Shown: positions 9,331 to 19,154, numbered from the stretch's first letter. The stretch is 64,000 bases of DNA from CBDCZY01 sp965224745 (GCA_965224745.1 CBDCZY010000010.1:434001-498000), one strand, 5' to 3'. Numbers and translations: made by a program. The notes: generated by a model from the letters alone, not told the origin.

Positions 9331-10524
9331 ATGACAAAAACATGTGATTTTTTAATCGTTGGTGCTGGAATAATAGGCTTTTCAGTAGCACGTTCTCTGA
9401 TTTTTCGTGACCCAAAGTGTTCAATCCGAATACTTGAGAAGGAATCTTCTGCGGGAAGTCATGCAAGTGGCAGGAACAGCGGGGTTTTACATGCCGGTTT
9501 TTATTATTCCGAAGACAGTTTAAAGGCGCGTTTTACCCAGCAAGGCAATCAGCGTATGAGGGAATATTGTGAGCAATATAAGCTCCCGATCAATAATTGT
9601 GGGAAGCTGGTTGTGGCGACCAATGAAGAAGAAATCATGGGTCTCGAAGAGTTATTTCAACGTGCCAATATAAATGGTATCGAAACAAGTCTGATCGCTG
9701 CCGAAGAAGCTCGTGAACTTGAGCCTAGGATCCGTACTGTTGGTAAAGCTTTATGGTCGCCTTCAACATCATCTGTTAATCCTCGGGATATTATGCGGTC
9801 ACTTGAATCCGAGTTGGTGGCCGCTGGCGTGACGATCGATAAAGGTGTGACTTATAATTCCATTAGCGGCGAGTTGGTGGAAACCAGTAATGGCACCTAT
9901 TCGGCAGGACATCTTATCAATGCTGCAGGTTTATACGCAGATCATATTGCTCATCAATTCGGTTTTGGAAAAAAGTACCGAGTTACCCCATTTAAAGGGC
10001 TTTATCTATACGGCAACAAAAACATCGGCCAATTCAAGCGGCACATCTATCCAGTACCAAATTTAAAAAACCCCTTTCTGGGGGTTCATTTCACACTAAC
10101 TGTAGATTCAGCTGTCAAGATCGGCCCAACTGCGATTCCTGCTTTTTGGAAAGAGCAGTACTGCGGACTCAAAGGATTTAACCTGCGTGAAGTAAGTGAG
10201 ATGGTTCGCAATAATGCATCTTTACTAATACAGGATCCAATTGGATATAGTAACCTCGCTACACAAGAAGTAAGTAAATATTTCAAAACTAAAATGGTCA
10301 AAGATGCAGCAAGAATGGCAACCGATGTAGATGCATCAATGTTTTCCGGTTGGGGGCCGCCGGGAATACGTGCTCAGCTGATGGATGTAGAAAAGCGTAC
10401 CTTAGTGAATGATTTTGTTGTTGAAGGTGATGCAAGATCTACACATATCCTGAATGCAGTTTCTCCGGCTTTTACGTGTGCTTTTCCATTTGCTGATCAT
10501 GTGGTAGAGAGAATTCACATTTGA
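9331..10524 (+). CDS. FAD-dependent oxidoreductase of the L-2-hydroxyglutarate oxidase (LhgO/DAO) family
   Basis: A 397-residue flavoprotein of the D-amino-acid oxidase superfamily. The dinucleotide-binding motif GAGIIGFSVAR lies near residue 11, an acidic residue in RILEKE follows, and SGRNSGVLHAGFYY is the LhgO-type flavin-contact segment. NAAGLYADHIA and the C-terminal VSPAFTCAF also fit. Classical LhgO oxidises L-2-hydroxyglutarate to 2-oxoglutarate and feeds the quinone pool. Here, among sugar-nucleotide genes, another hydroxy-acid or sugar-acid substrate is possible. ATG at 9331 is chosen as the first in-frame ATG with a full N-terminal motif; its ribosome-binding site is weak. Confidence 0.8.
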   Translation: MTKTCDFLIVGAGIIGFSVARSLIFRDPKCSIRILEKESSAGSHASGRNSGVLHAGFYYSEDSLKARFTQQGNQRMREYCEQYKLPINNCGKLVVATNEEEIMGLEELFQRANINGIETSLIAAEEARELEPRIRTVGKALWSPSTSSVNPRDIMRSLESELVAAGVTIDKGVTYNSISGELVETSNGTYSAGHLINAAGLYADHIAHQFGFGKKYRVTPFKGLYLYGNKNIGQFKRHIYPVPNLKNPFLGVHFTLTVDSAVKIGPTAIPAFWKEQYCGLKGFNLREVSEMVRNNASLLIQDPIGYSNLATQEVSKYFKTKMVKDAARMATDVDASMFSGWGPPGIRAQLMDVEKRTLVNDFVVEGDARSTHILNAVSPAFTCAFPFADHVVERIHI

Positions 10525-10891
10525 TGTATAGTTGCTGTCAAGCACCACCCACACTACTTCCGCTAGCAACTGACTGAAGCAGGTTGATAAATTTAGTTCC
10601 TACTAGCAAAGCAGGTGTTTTTTTAGATTGTTTCCTCAAACTGCATTTGTCTTGACTACATATGGCGATATCGCTTGTTGTTACTTGACAATAGACTACA
10701 CAAAAGTAGTTATTCGAAAATTAAGGTGGAGGGCCCACTTAATGAAGAAAGCTTTGTGCTCAAAGAAATGATAGACCCATTAAAACAAATGAAGATCTGG
10801 ATTTAAGGATCGTTTATAGCATCAATACTAACTGGTTGAACATAGGACATGTCATATCAATTTTTGGTGATTCTCGGGGAAGGTAGGCGAT
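10525..10891. other. 367-bp intergenic stretch
   Basis: No supported gene. One frame around 10700-10805 reads as a plausible protein tail (…EESFVLKEMIDPLKQ…) but has no start or family match, so it may be a relic or chance. GGTGGAGGGCCCACTT at 10725-10740 can fold as a short hairpin. A good ribosome-binding site (GGGGAAGG) precedes the radical SAM gene. Confidence 0.4.
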
Positions 10892-11743
10892 ATGAAACAA
10901 AGACTGACCACTTCTGTTCATGATCGAAATTCAGCTGGGTTGAATTATGTTTATCCTGTTTTATCCAGACGAGCAGGTGGCCTTTCGATCGGCGTTAACT
11001 TAAGCACTAATAATGCCTGTAACTGGCGCTGCATTTACTGTCAGGTACCCGATCTTGTTAGAGGCAGTGCTCCAGATATTGACCTTAAAGAGTTCCACGA
11101 TGAGTTAGTATATTTTATTGATGGACTATTAAATCAAGATTTTTTTGAGCGCTTTGGGCTTGATGGATCAAGTCGGGTTATCAAAGATATTGCCATTTCT
11201 GGCAATGGCGAGCCGACCAGTTCAAAAGTATTTGCACTTGTTGTGCAAATGATAGGAAAGGCCGCTAGACAATTTGATTTGCTCGGGAAGATTAATCTAG
11301 TATTGATTACCAACGGTAGTTTGTGTCATCAGTCTTCAGTGCAAGCTGGCTTGCTAGAATTAGCCGAATTAGGTGGCGAAGCTTGGTTCAAGCTTGATAG
11401 TGCTACCGTTAAAGGTCGATCTAAGGTTAACGATGTTGCTCTGTCTAATCAACGCGTTACCGATAATCTGTTACTTTGCAATGAGCATTGCCCCACTTGG
11501 ATTCAGACGTGCTGGTTGAAAGCTGAAAGGTTGCGCGACGAAATCGAGGAAAGGAAAGCTTACCTTGATTTTTTAAAACGACTGCGAAATTTATCAGAAG
11601 TCCGTGGCGTGATGCTTTATACCTTAGCTAGACCTTCTTTGCAGCCGGAGTTTGACATTATCGAAAAAGTTTCAGCCAATGAGCTTGAGGATTTTGCTAA
11701 CGCTATCAGACAGCTCGATTATGTTGTGAAAGTAAGCGCCTAA
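10892..11743 (+). CDS. Radical SAM enzyme of unknown substrate
   Basis: The 283-residue protein carries the radical SAM cluster motif CxxxCxxC as CNWRCIYC near residue 47, so it should bind a [4Fe-4S] cluster and cleave S-adenosylmethionine. SGNGEPTSS matches the GGE-type SAM contact, and LITNGSL follows as in COG0731-like (wyosine-type) radical SAM proteins. No extra C-terminal cysteine cluster (SPASM type) is evident. The start has a good site (AAGGTAGG). It ends exactly where the convergent CPBP gene ends, with no spacer. Function is unknown. Confidence 0.82.
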   Translation: MKQRLTTSVHDRNSAGLNYVYPVLSRRAGGLSIGVNLSTNNACNWRCIYCQVPDLVRGSAPDIDLKEFHDELVYFIDGLLNQDFFERFGLDGSSRVIKDIAISGNGEPTSSKVFALVVQMIGKAARQFDLLGKINLVLITNGSLCHQSSVQAGLLELAELGGEAWFKLDSATVKGRSKVNDVALSNQRVTDNLLLCNEHCPTWIQTCWLKAERLRDEIEERKAYLDFLKRLRNLSEVRGVMLYTLARPSLQPEFDIIEKVSANELEDFANAIRQLDYVVKVSA

Positions 11744-12646
11744 TTAGTGTAAAACCGTTTCTTGGTTTCTGTAGTAATACATAAACAACAGAATCAAAAA
11801 ACATAACCAACCGACAACAAGGTAGCCGATGATGCCATCATAGCTTCCGACTAAGAACTTTGTGTCAGAAGCCGTTGTAATCTCACTCACTTTTTTAGTC
11901 ATTTTGATGATAAAAACCCAGCCAGTATGGATGCCGACACAAATCCCGATGCTTTGTCTTAATTTTAGTCGAACACAAGCCAAAAAAAGACCAACAAATA
12001 ATAGCGCCAAAAGTGAGTCGAAATTGTCATATTTAAAGATACTTCCGAAGGATTCGTAGATAAGTTGAAAGCTGGTTGTCCATGTTAAATCTTCGAGCGG
12101 GACATGGGTTTTACTTCTCAAAAAATGAAGCCCTGCATAATAAACAGAACTCAGCAAGACTCCGCTCAAAAGACCTATCCTGGTGCTCAACGTAGTCAGT
12201 AATGTACCGCGAAAGATAGTTTCCTCTACCAGTCCTATCAATAAGGCCAGTAACAATGACAATATAGCTACTTTGATTGACCATTCCGAAAAATCGGTCA
12301 GGATTCTTATTTCTAATGAGAACAACATCAAAATAACCGGTAATAAGGATAATAAGCCCAATAAAAACCCCCAAAAAACTTGGGTGGTGAAAGGCTTAAG
12401 ATTGCTAAAGCCAAGTTTTTCCTTACTTAAAGATAACCATTTGATAATTGGAAAGATGCTTAATAGCAAAAACAATTGAGTAACTTTGCTAATAATTTTT
12501 CTGATAGGGATTTCTGAGGCTGATAGGGAGACAAACAGATAAGATAACAATCCAGCAATATTAGCCAAAATAAACAAAACTAGTAATGGGGATAATGCAT
12601 AGCTAAGCTTAAAAGCCATGCGGGGTAAATAGTTGTGAAAATTCAT
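11744..12646 (-). CDS. CPBP-family intramembrane glutamic protease (CAAX protease/bacteriocin-processing type)
   Basis: A 300-residue integral membrane protein with about seven to eight hydrophobic segments. The diagnostic motif EETIFRG (EExxxR), near residue 141, and the downstream GLHFLRS histidine define the CPBP (ABI, PF02517) family; Glu and His are the catalytic residues. Bacterial members act in peptide processing, immunity or membrane regulation; no bacteriocin precursor is visible nearby. It is convergent with the radical SAM gene and divergent from tRNA-Leu. Confidence 0.85.
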   Translation of the reverse strand: MNFHNYLPRMAFKLSYALSPLLVLFILANIAGLLSYLFVSLSASEIPIRKIISKVTQLFLLLSIFPIIKWLSLSKEKLGFSNLKPFTTQVFWGFLLGLLSLLPVILMLFSLEIRILTDFSEWSIKVAILSLLLALLIGLVEETIFRGTLLTTLSTRIGLLSGVLLSSVYYAGLHFLRSKTHVPLEDLTWTTSFQLIYESFGSIFKYDNFDSLLALLFVGLFLACVRLKLRQSIGICVGIHTGWVFIIKMTKKVSEITTASDTKFLVGSYDGIIGYLVVGWLCFLILLFMYYYRNQETVLH

Positions 12647-12676
12647 TAAACTATAGGCGGTAGTGATTAATTCAGT

Positions 12677-12682
12677 TATAAT
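12677..12682 (+). promoter_or_regulatory. -10 box of the tRNA-Leu promoter
   Basis: A consensus TATAAT lies 17 bases before the mature tRNA 5' end. No good -35 is seen at 17-bp spacing, which is acceptable for a stable-RNA promoter, though the call rests on the -10 alone. Confidence 0.45.
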
Positions 12683-12698
12683 TCGACGCTATCTAAAT

Positions 12699-12783
12699 GC
12701 GAATGTGGCGGAACTGGTAGACGCGCTGGATTTAGGTTCCAGTGGGGTATCCCGTGAGAGTTCGAGTCTCTCCATTCGCACCA
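12699..12783 (+). tRNA. tRNA-Leu, anticodon UAG
   Basis: The acceptor stem GCGAATG pairs with CATTCGC, followed by an encoded ACCA end (12780-12783). The anticodon stem CTGGA/TCCAG encloses a 7-nt loop with TAG at 12733-12735. The long variable arm and TTCGAGTC T-loop are those of a class II leucine tRNA. Confidence 0.97.
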
Positions 12784-12917
12784 TCTCTAAATTCTTATTT
12801 AACATTACTTGTCCACTCTCCTAGCAACAATCATATTTTACCTTATTAGCGGCTTAATTATTAGAGTGTGTTAAGAGGCCAGTTTTTAATTACACGCATT
12901 AACAAAGAGGAAAGGAA

Positions 12918-14228
12918 ATGCAAATTTCTGTCGAAAAGACATCTGATTTAGCAAGAAAAATGATTGTTAAAGTACCAGAGGAAACAGTCAAAGAAAAGAT
13001 GGAAGATCGTTTTAAGTCCCTAGCGGGAAAAGTTAAGCTGGATGGATTTAGGCCAGGTAAGGTACCTCAGCACGTTATAAAAAAGCTTTATGCTAAACAG
13101 GTAAGAGGGGAAGTGACCAGTGAACTGCTTCAAACTTGCTACATGAAAGGTCTGGAAGATGAAAAATTGCAACCAGCTGGGCCACCAGAAATTATTTTCC
13201 CCGAGCAGGAAACTTCCGACACTGGTTTCGAATTTACTGCCAACTTTGAAATATTTCCTTCCATAAACTTAGATAATATCCAACAATTAAACGTTAAACG
13301 TTTCGTTTCTGAAGTGAAAGACGATGATTTAGAGAAGATGATGGCGCGTCTTCGAGATCAGCAAAAAGAATGGCTTTCTGTAGAAAGAGCATCGAAGGAT
13401 GGCGATCAAATTACCATACATTTTTCCGGTGAAGCGGAGGGTGAAAATTTTACCGATGGAAAAGCTGAAAACTTTCAAGTCGTTATTGGATCTAAGCAAA
13501 TGATACCGGGGTTTGAAGCTGAGTTGACCGGATTAGAAGCAAATGCTACTAAAACTTTTGATATTGAGTTTCCAAGTGATTATGGCAAAGACACACTAGC
13601 GGGAAAACTAGCAACGTTTCAAATAGAAGTAGTCAAAGTAGAAGAGTCACAATTACCCGATCTTGATGAAACATTTGTCAAAAAATTTGGAGTAGAAAGT
13701 GGTGGTGTTGATGAATTTAAAAAAGATGTAAAAAATAATATGACCCGTGAAATGGAATTAACCCTGTTCAACAAAACCAAATCATCTGTAATGGATTCGC
13801 TATTTGAAAAAATACCTATGACTTTGCCCGAAGTCATGTTGAAACAGGAACTGGAAGAGCTTAAAAAGCCTTATCTCGAATCGTCTAAAAAAGGCAACGT
13901 AACGGTCGACAATGATATGCCTCTTGATGCAATGGAATTACAGGCTAAAAGACGCGTAACACTGGGGCTTTTGCTAGCTGAAATTATCAAAAATAATGAT
14001 CTTAAAGCTGATCAGAATAAAGTGAAAGCTATGATAGAAAATATGGCGGCAAGTTATGAAAAACCTGAAAATGTTATCAATTGGTACTATGCTAATGATG
14101 AGAAATTAAGAGAAATTGAACAGTTAGTTTTAGAAAATCAGGTCGTTGATTGGGTCTTGGGACAAGCAGTGGTTTCCGAAGAAAGCCTTGATTTTAAAGA
14201 CTTAATGGACACGAATCAACCTGCATAA
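12918..14228 (+). CDS. tig: Trigger factor (ribosome-bound chaperone and prolyl isomerase)
   Basis: Trigger factor binds the ribosomal exit tunnel through L23 and shields nascent chains. The 436-residue product has the ribosome-binding signature GFRPGKVP near residue 45, a central FKBP-type isomerase domain (GDQITIHFSG…; SKQMIPGFEAELTG), and a helical C-terminal arm domain. Length matches the family. AGAGGAAAGG precedes the ATG. It heads the conserved tig-clpP-clpX-lon order; clpP starts 16 bases on. Confidence 0.97.
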   Translation: MQISVEKTSDLARKMIVKVPEETVKEKMEDRFKSLAGKVKLDGFRPGKVPQHVIKKLYAKQVRGEVTSELLQTCYMKGLEDEKLQPAGPPEIIFPEQETSDTGFEFTANFEIFPSINLDNIQQLNVKRFVSEVKDDDLEKMMARLRDQQKEWLSVERASKDGDQITIHFSGEAEGENFTDGKAENFQVVIGSKQMIPGFEAELTGLEANATKTFDIEFPSDYGKDTLAGKLATFQIEVVKVEESQLPDLDETFVKKFGVESGGVDEFKKDVKNNMTREMELTLFNKTKSSVMDSLFEKIPMTLPEVMLKQELEELKKPYLESSKKGNVTVDNDMPLDAMELQAKRRVTLGLLLAEIIKNNDLKADQNKVKAMIENMAASYEKPENVINWYYANDEKLREIEQLVLENQVVDWVLGQAVVSEESLDFKDLMDTNQPA

Positions 14229-14244
14229 ATTAGGTAGAGACTAT

Positions 14245-14877
14245 ATGAACAAATTTACATCTATGGATAATTCACCAATGGCCGCTGGAGGTCTTGTACC
14301 TATCGTTATAGAACAAACTGCGCGAGGTGAACGTTCATTCGATATATATTCGAGACTTTTGAAAGAAAGAGTCATTTTTTTAGTTGGACAAATTGAAGAC
14401 TACATGGCCAATTTGGTGGTTGCACAATTATTGTTCCTGGAATCGGAAAACCCAGACAAAGACATCCACCTTTATATCAATTCGCCAGGCGGTTCGGTAA
14501 CAGCCGGTTTATCCATCTATGACACCATGCAGTTTATAAAGCCTGATATTAGCACTTTATGCATCGGGCAAGCGGCAAGTATGGGTGCTTTACTACTTGC
14601 TGGCGGCGCGGCGCAAAAGCGCAACTGTTTACCGCACTCGCGAATGATGATTCATCAGCCGTTGGGCGGGTTTCAAGGACAAGCGTCAGATATTGATATC
14701 CATGCCAAAGAAATTCTGTTAATCCGCGATAGATTGAATGCAATTTTAGCTAAGCACACTGGTCAACCCATTGAAAAAATTGCCCAAGATACTGATAGGG
14801 ATAATTTTTTAAGCGGAGAAACAGCTGTTGAGTATGGCTTAATTGACAAAGTTATCACTGATAGAAATGCGGCTTAA
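14245..14877 (+). CDS. clpP: ATP-dependent Clp protease proteolytic subunit
   Basis: ClpP forms the double-ring serine protease chamber used with ClpX or ClpA. The 210-residue protein has the catalytic serine in GQAASMGALLLAGG, histidine in RMMIHQPLGG and aspartate in DTDRDNF. GGVPIVIEQT-like residues (GGLVPIVIEQT) near the N-terminus mark the propeptide junction. It lies between tig and clpX with a short gap on each side. AGGTAGAG serves the chosen ATG. Confidence 0.97.
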   Translation: MNKFTSMDNSPMAAGGLVPIVIEQTARGERSFDIYSRLLKERVIFLVGQIEDYMANLVVAQLLFLESENPDKDIHLYINSPGGSVTAGLSIYDTMQFIKPDISTLCIGQAASMGALLLAGGAAQKRNCLPHSRMMIHQPLGGFQGQASDIDIHAKEILLIRDRLNAILAKHTGQPIEKIAQDTDRDNFLSGETAVEYGLIDKVITDRNAA

Positions 14878-14967
14878 AAATTTATGTTGGAAATTTTATA
14901 GATATCGATATATCCTTTGAGGAGTTCGATTGAAAAGTCTGAATATTGACTAGTTTAGGGTAGGTAA

Positions 14968-16233
14968 ATGACTAAAGATAAGCAAAGTGGCAGTGATAAA
15001 CTTCTGTATTGTTCTTTTTGTGGCAAAAGCCAACACGAGGTGAGAAAACTGATCGCAGGTCCATCTGTATATGTCTGCGATGAATGTGTTGAACTTTGTA
15101 ACGATATTATCCGAGAAGAGCTGCAAGAAGAAAATACTGGCGGCAATGATCATTTGCCGATACCAAAAGAAATAAATGGGGTTTTGGATGCTTATGTGAT
15201 AGGTCAGGAAAAAGCCAAGAAAACACTTGCAGTAGCAGTGTATAATCACTACAAACGGCTTCGAACAAAAACTAAAAAAGATGATGTCGAACTGGCCAAA
15301 AGTAACATTTTACTGATCGGTCCAACCGGATCAGGTAAAACCTTAATGGCAGAAACGTTAGCCAAAGTACTCGATGTTCCTTTTACCATAGCTGACGCAA
15401 CAACGTTGACAGAAGCTGGTTATGTTGGTGAAGATGTTGAAAACATCATTCAAAAGATCCTGCAAAAATGCGATTACGATGTAGAGAAAGCCGAATCTGG
15501 CATTGTTTACATTGATGAAATCGATAAGATTTCCAGAAAGTCGGATAACCCTTCAATCACGCGAGATGTTTCTGGCGAAGGTGTCCAGCAAGCACTTTTG
15601 AAATTAATTGAAGGTACCGTCGCATCAGTTCCACCACAAGGAGGACGCAAGCACCCGCAGCAAGAATTTCTTCAGGTTAATACAGCTAATATTTTATTCA
15701 TCGTGGCAGGCGCTTTTTCTGGGCTGGATAAGGTCATCCGTGATCGTTCAGAAAAAGGTGGCATTGGTTTTGGTGCCAATGTTAAAACCAAATCTGAAAG
15801 TAAGAGTGTGGGGGAACTTATCGCTGGCGTTGAGGCAGAAGACTTAATCAAATATGGATTGATACCGGAGTTTGTAGGTCGTTTACCTGTCATTGCGACA
15901 TTGGATGAGCTCGATGAAGAAGCGTTGGTTAAGATCTTAACCGAACCGAACAACGCCCTGATCAAACAATACCAGAAATTATTTGATATGGAAGGAGCAG
16001 AACTCGAATTTCGTGAAGACTCTCTATATGCAATCGCCAAGAAGGCGATGGAGCGGAAAACTGGTGCTCGTGGCCTAAGGACCATTATCGAGTCAATTTT
16101 GCTTGACTGTATGTATGAGCTTCCATCTTCTGAATCGATCTCCAAAGTGGTAATCGATGCAAGTGTCATTGCTGGAGAATCTGAACCTTACTTAGTTTAT
16201 GAAAACAGTGACAAGCAATTGGCAACTGACTGA
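14968..16233 (+). CDS. clpX: ATP-dependent Clp protease ATP-binding subunit ClpX
   Basis: ClpX unfolds tagged proteins and feeds them to ClpP. The 421-residue protein opens with a C4 zinc finger (CSFC near residue 15 and CDECVELC near 37), followed by Walker A GPTGSGKT near residue 118, the pore loop GYVGED, Walker B IVYIDEIDK, and an arginine sensor GARGLR. Length is typical. It sits 90 bases after clpP and ahead of lon. Confidence 0.97.
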   Translation: MTKDKQSGSDKLLYCSFCGKSQHEVRKLIAGPSVYVCDECVELCNDIIREELQEENTGGNDHLPIPKEINGVLDAYVIGQEKAKKTLAVAVYNHYKRLRTKTKKDDVELAKSNILLIGPTGSGKTLMAETLAKVLDVPFTIADATTLTEAGYVGEDVENIIQKILQKCDYDVEKAESGIVYIDEIDKISRKSDNPSITRDVSGEGVQQALLKLIEGTVASVPPQGGRKHPQQEFLQVNTANILFIVAGAFSGLDKVIRDRSEKGGIGFGANVKTKSESKSVGELIAGVEAEDLIKYGLIPEFVGRLPVIATLDELDEEALVKILTEPNNALIKQYQKLFDMEGAELEFREDSLYAIAKKAMERKTGARGLRTIIESILLDCMYELPSSESISKVVIDASVIAGESEPYLVYENSDKQLATD

Positions 16234-16464
16234 CATCTGACTAAATACATCACTTTTAGTAGTTTGCTTTAACTAGTGTTATTTCAGGAATTTGTTAACG
16301 TTTTTCTGAAAACCGTAACCAATATATTCCTACGTTTAACTGGGATTTTGATTGTTTGTTTCTCGACTTCCTGGTTATTAAACTTCAATCTTCGCTTGTT
16401 ATTCTCAATTGCAATCACCATAAAGGATTATAAGCATGATTTTTAGAAATCTAGGGTAAACAAT

Positions 16465-18897
16465 ATGGCAGTACAAGACTATCGAGAAATTCCAATGGAA
16501 CAGTTTATTCCAGTCTTACCATTAAGAGATGTCGTGGTATATCCACATATGGTTATTCCGCTCTTCGTTGGTCGTCAAAAATCCATTGAAGCGCTTGACG
16601 ATGCAATGAAGGATAATAAGCAGATCCTTTTGGTTGTTCAAAAGGAACCTGAAATCGATGAACCAGGATTCAATGATTTATATACTGTAGGTACACTGGG
16701 TAATATTCTGCAACTTCTTAAGTTGCCGGATGGAACCGTTAAAGTGTTAGTTGAAGGCTCCAAGCGATGTCTGATAAAAAAATATATTGAGACCAAAGGC
16801 TTTTATTCTGCTGAGGTGGCTGAAATTGAGAATACCTGCGAATTAGCAGACCAAGAAATGGACGTATTGGTAAGAACGGCCATAAGTTCATTTGATCAAT
16901 ATGTCAAACTGAATAATAAAATCCCCCCCGAAGTTCTGAATTCCTTGACTGGTATTGATGACCCAAGCCGTCTAGCCGATACCATGGCTGCCCACATGAC
17001 GCTAAAAGTTGCGGAAAAACAGGTGTTGTTGGAAACAAACGATACCGCTAAACGCCTTGAAAATCTGATGACAGTGATGGAAGGCGAAGTGGATTTACTG
17101 GAAATGGAAAAAAGAATCCGCGGCAGAGTCAAGCAGCAAATGGAGAAAAATCAAAGGGAATATTATTTGAATGAGCAAATGAAGGCCATTCAAAAAGAGT
17201 TAGGCGAAATGGAAGATGTTCCAAACGAACTAGATGAATTGGAGAAAAAAATTGAAAAAGCGGGTATGTCTAAAGAGGCTAAAATTAAGGCTACCGCAGA
17301 GTTTAACAAACTAAAAATGATGTCACCCATGTCGGCCGAAGCTACAGTAGTTCGGAATTATATAGACTGGATGGTTAATGTACCATGGAAGAAAAAGACG
17401 AAGGTTTGTGAAAATTTAAAAAAAGCTGAAGAGTTTCTTGAAACCGATCATTACGGTTTAGAAGAAGTGAAGGAACGAATTTTGGAGTATCTTGCCGTTC
17501 AACAAAGAGTAAAAAAATTAAAAGGTCCTATCTTATGCTTGGTTGGACCTCCAGGCGTGGGTAAAACCTCGTTGGGGCAATCTATCGCTAGAGCCACCAA
17601 TCGAAAATTTGTGCGTATGGCTTTGGGAGGAATTCGTGATGAAGCCGAAATACGCGGTCATCGGAGGACTTACATAGGCTCTATGCCTGGTAAAGTTTTG
17701 CAAAATCTAGCCAAAATTGAAAGTCGCAACCCAATGTTCTTATTAGATGAAATCGACAAAATGGCGATGGATTTTCGGGGCGACCCGGCTTCCGCTTTGC
17801 TGGAAGTGCTAGACCCTGAACAAAACCATACCTTTGCAGATCATTATCTGGAAGTAGATTTTGATTTGTCAGATGTGATGTTTGTGGCGACAGCGAACAC
17901 GCTCAATATACCTTCGGCTTTGTTAGATAGGATGGAAGTGATTCGGATCCCTGGTTATACCGAGGACGAAAAGGCCAATATCGCTTCAAATTACTTAATC
18001 CCGAAGCAGAAAAAAAACAATGGCCTGGATGAAAAAGAAGTCAACATATCTGAATCGACTATTAAAGATATCATTCGTTACTATACTCGCGAAGCGGGTG
18101 TAAGAGGCTTGGAAAGGGAAATTTCAAAAATTTTTCGTAAGGTCGTAAAGAATAATTTATTGACCAAGAAGAAAGGGAAAATATCTATTTTGCCTCGTAA
18201 TCTCGAAAAATATTTGAGGGTGAAACAATACCGCTATGGTACTGCAGAGGCGAGTGATCAGATTGGACAAGTAACCGGCTTGGCCTGGACTGAGGTGGGT
18301 GGTGAGCTGCTGAGCATAGAAACTGCCGTAGTGCCTGGAAAAGGAAAACAATCGGCGACGGGTAAGTTAGGCGATGTGATGAAGGAATCGATAGAAGCAG
18401 CTGTCACTGTTGTTAGAAGTAGGTCGGAGGTTTTAGGCATTAATCCTGACTTTTACCAAAATAACGATATTCATATTCACGTCCCGGAAGGAGCAACGCC
18501 AAAAGATGGGCCTAGCGCAGGTATTGGTATGTGTACAGCTATTGTTTCAGCGCTGACTAAAATTCCGGTGAAAGCAAGCGTAGCAATGACGGGTGAAATC
18601 ACATTGCGTGGCGAAATATTGCCCATCGGCGGTCTGAAAGAAAAACTGCTGGCGGCGCATAGAGGAGGTATCACCACTGTGTTGATACCGAAAGATAATG
18701 AAAAGGATTTGGTGGAGATACCCAAAAATATAAAGGATAAGCTCACCATTATTCCCGTGCACTGGATTGATGAAGTGTTGGAAGTAGCTTTGCAATACAT
18801 GCCCAGCCCGCTTGAGTGTGATGATTCACCATCGAAAATTAAAAACAAACCAAAATCAACTGAAGACAAGAAAGATCAAAAAATAATTGCACATTAA
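16465..18897 (+). CDS. lon: ATP-dependent protease La (Lon)
   Basis: Lon degrades misfolded and regulatory proteins. The 810-residue protein has the N-terminal LON substrate domain (LPLRDVVVYPHMVIPLFVGR), coiled coil, AAA+ module with GPPGVGKT near residue 360 and Walker B MFLLDEIDKM, and the Ser-Lys protease with Ser in PKDGPSAGIG and Lys in GGLKEKLLAA. A lysine-rich tail ends the protein. The ATG at 16465 has AGGG upstream. A 7-codon frame (16436-16459, ATG…TAA) with its own AAGGAT ends 5 bases before this ATG and might couple or tune initiation. The 231-bp gap from clpX suggests a separate promoter. Confidence 0.97.
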   Translation: MAVQDYREIPMEQFIPVLPLRDVVVYPHMVIPLFVGRQKSIEALDDAMKDNKQILLVVQKEPEIDEPGFNDLYTVGTLGNILQLLKLPDGTVKVLVEGSKRCLIKKYIETKGFYSAEVAEIENTCELADQEMDVLVRTAISSFDQYVKLNNKIPPEVLNSLTGIDDPSRLADTMAAHMTLKVAEKQVLLETNDTAKRLENLMTVMEGEVDLLEMEKRIRGRVKQQMEKNQREYYLNEQMKAIQKELGEMEDVPNELDELEKKIEKAGMSKEAKIKATAEFNKLKMMSPMSAEATVVRNYIDWMVNVPWKKKTKVCENLKKAEEFLETDHYGLEEVKERILEYLAVQQRVKKLKGPILCLVGPPGVGKTSLGQSIARATNRKFVRMALGGIRDEAEIRGHRRTYIGSMPGKVLQNLAKIESRNPMFLLDEIDKMAMDFRGDPASALLEVLDPEQNHTFADHYLEVDFDLSDVMFVATANTLNIPSALLDRMEVIRIPGYTEDEKANIASNYLIPKQKKNNGLDEKEVNISESTIKDIIRYYTREAGVRGLEREISKIFRKVVKNNLLTKKKGKISILPRNLEKYLRVKQYRYGTAEASDQIGQVTGLAWTEVGGELLSIETAVVPGKGKQSATGKLGDVMKESIEAAVTVVRSRSEVLGINPDFYQNNDIHIHVPEGATPKDGPSAGIGMCTAIVSALTKIPVKASVAMTGEITLRGEILPIGGLKEKLLAAHRGGITTVLIPKDNEKDLVEIPKNIKDKLTIIPVHWIDEVLEVALQYMPSPLECDDSPSKIKNKPKSTEDKKDQKIIAH

Positions 18898-19002
18898 TTC
18901 GATTTAAGGTTTGGAAGAAGCAATTTGGTACGAGTGGCTTGGGAGCAAGGATTCAATAATAGACGAAAGTTTTTTTCGCAGATTTTTGTTTTTCTTCATG
19001 GC

Positions 19003-19042
19003 GTAGTAACAGGCGCATAGCAAGCTACGCAATTGTTGCTAC
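19003..19042. repeat. Intergenic hairpin repeat with core shared at 51.37 kb
   Basis: GTAGTAACA (19003-19011) pairs with TGTTGCTAC (19034-19042), with one G-U pair, around the core CGCATAGCAAGCTACGCAA (19014-19032), itself self-complementary. The identical 19-nt core occurs inverted at 51374-51392, flanked by different but again complementary arms. This indicates a dispersed palindromic repeat family. Confidence 0.75.
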
Positions 19043-19154
19043 AACGTTGAAGGCGGATAAAATGACAAGGAAAATTCGTATATTATTGAATCCCCGTTCC
19101 ATGTAATTCAGATTGTTTCTTTTTGTTGTTTGGCATTGAGCGATGTTGGCTTTT

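Noticed and set aside
10740..10805. Short frames (including a 9-codon ATG frame) before the radical SAM gene
   Set aside because: Too short, no family match; the longer open frame there has no start. Recorded only as a possible relic.
15672..16169. 165-codon minus-strand frame within clpX
   Set aside because: Ser-rich antisense shadow of clpX.
18477..18869. 130-codon minus-strand frame within lon
   Set aside because: Shadow of the conserved Lon protease domain.
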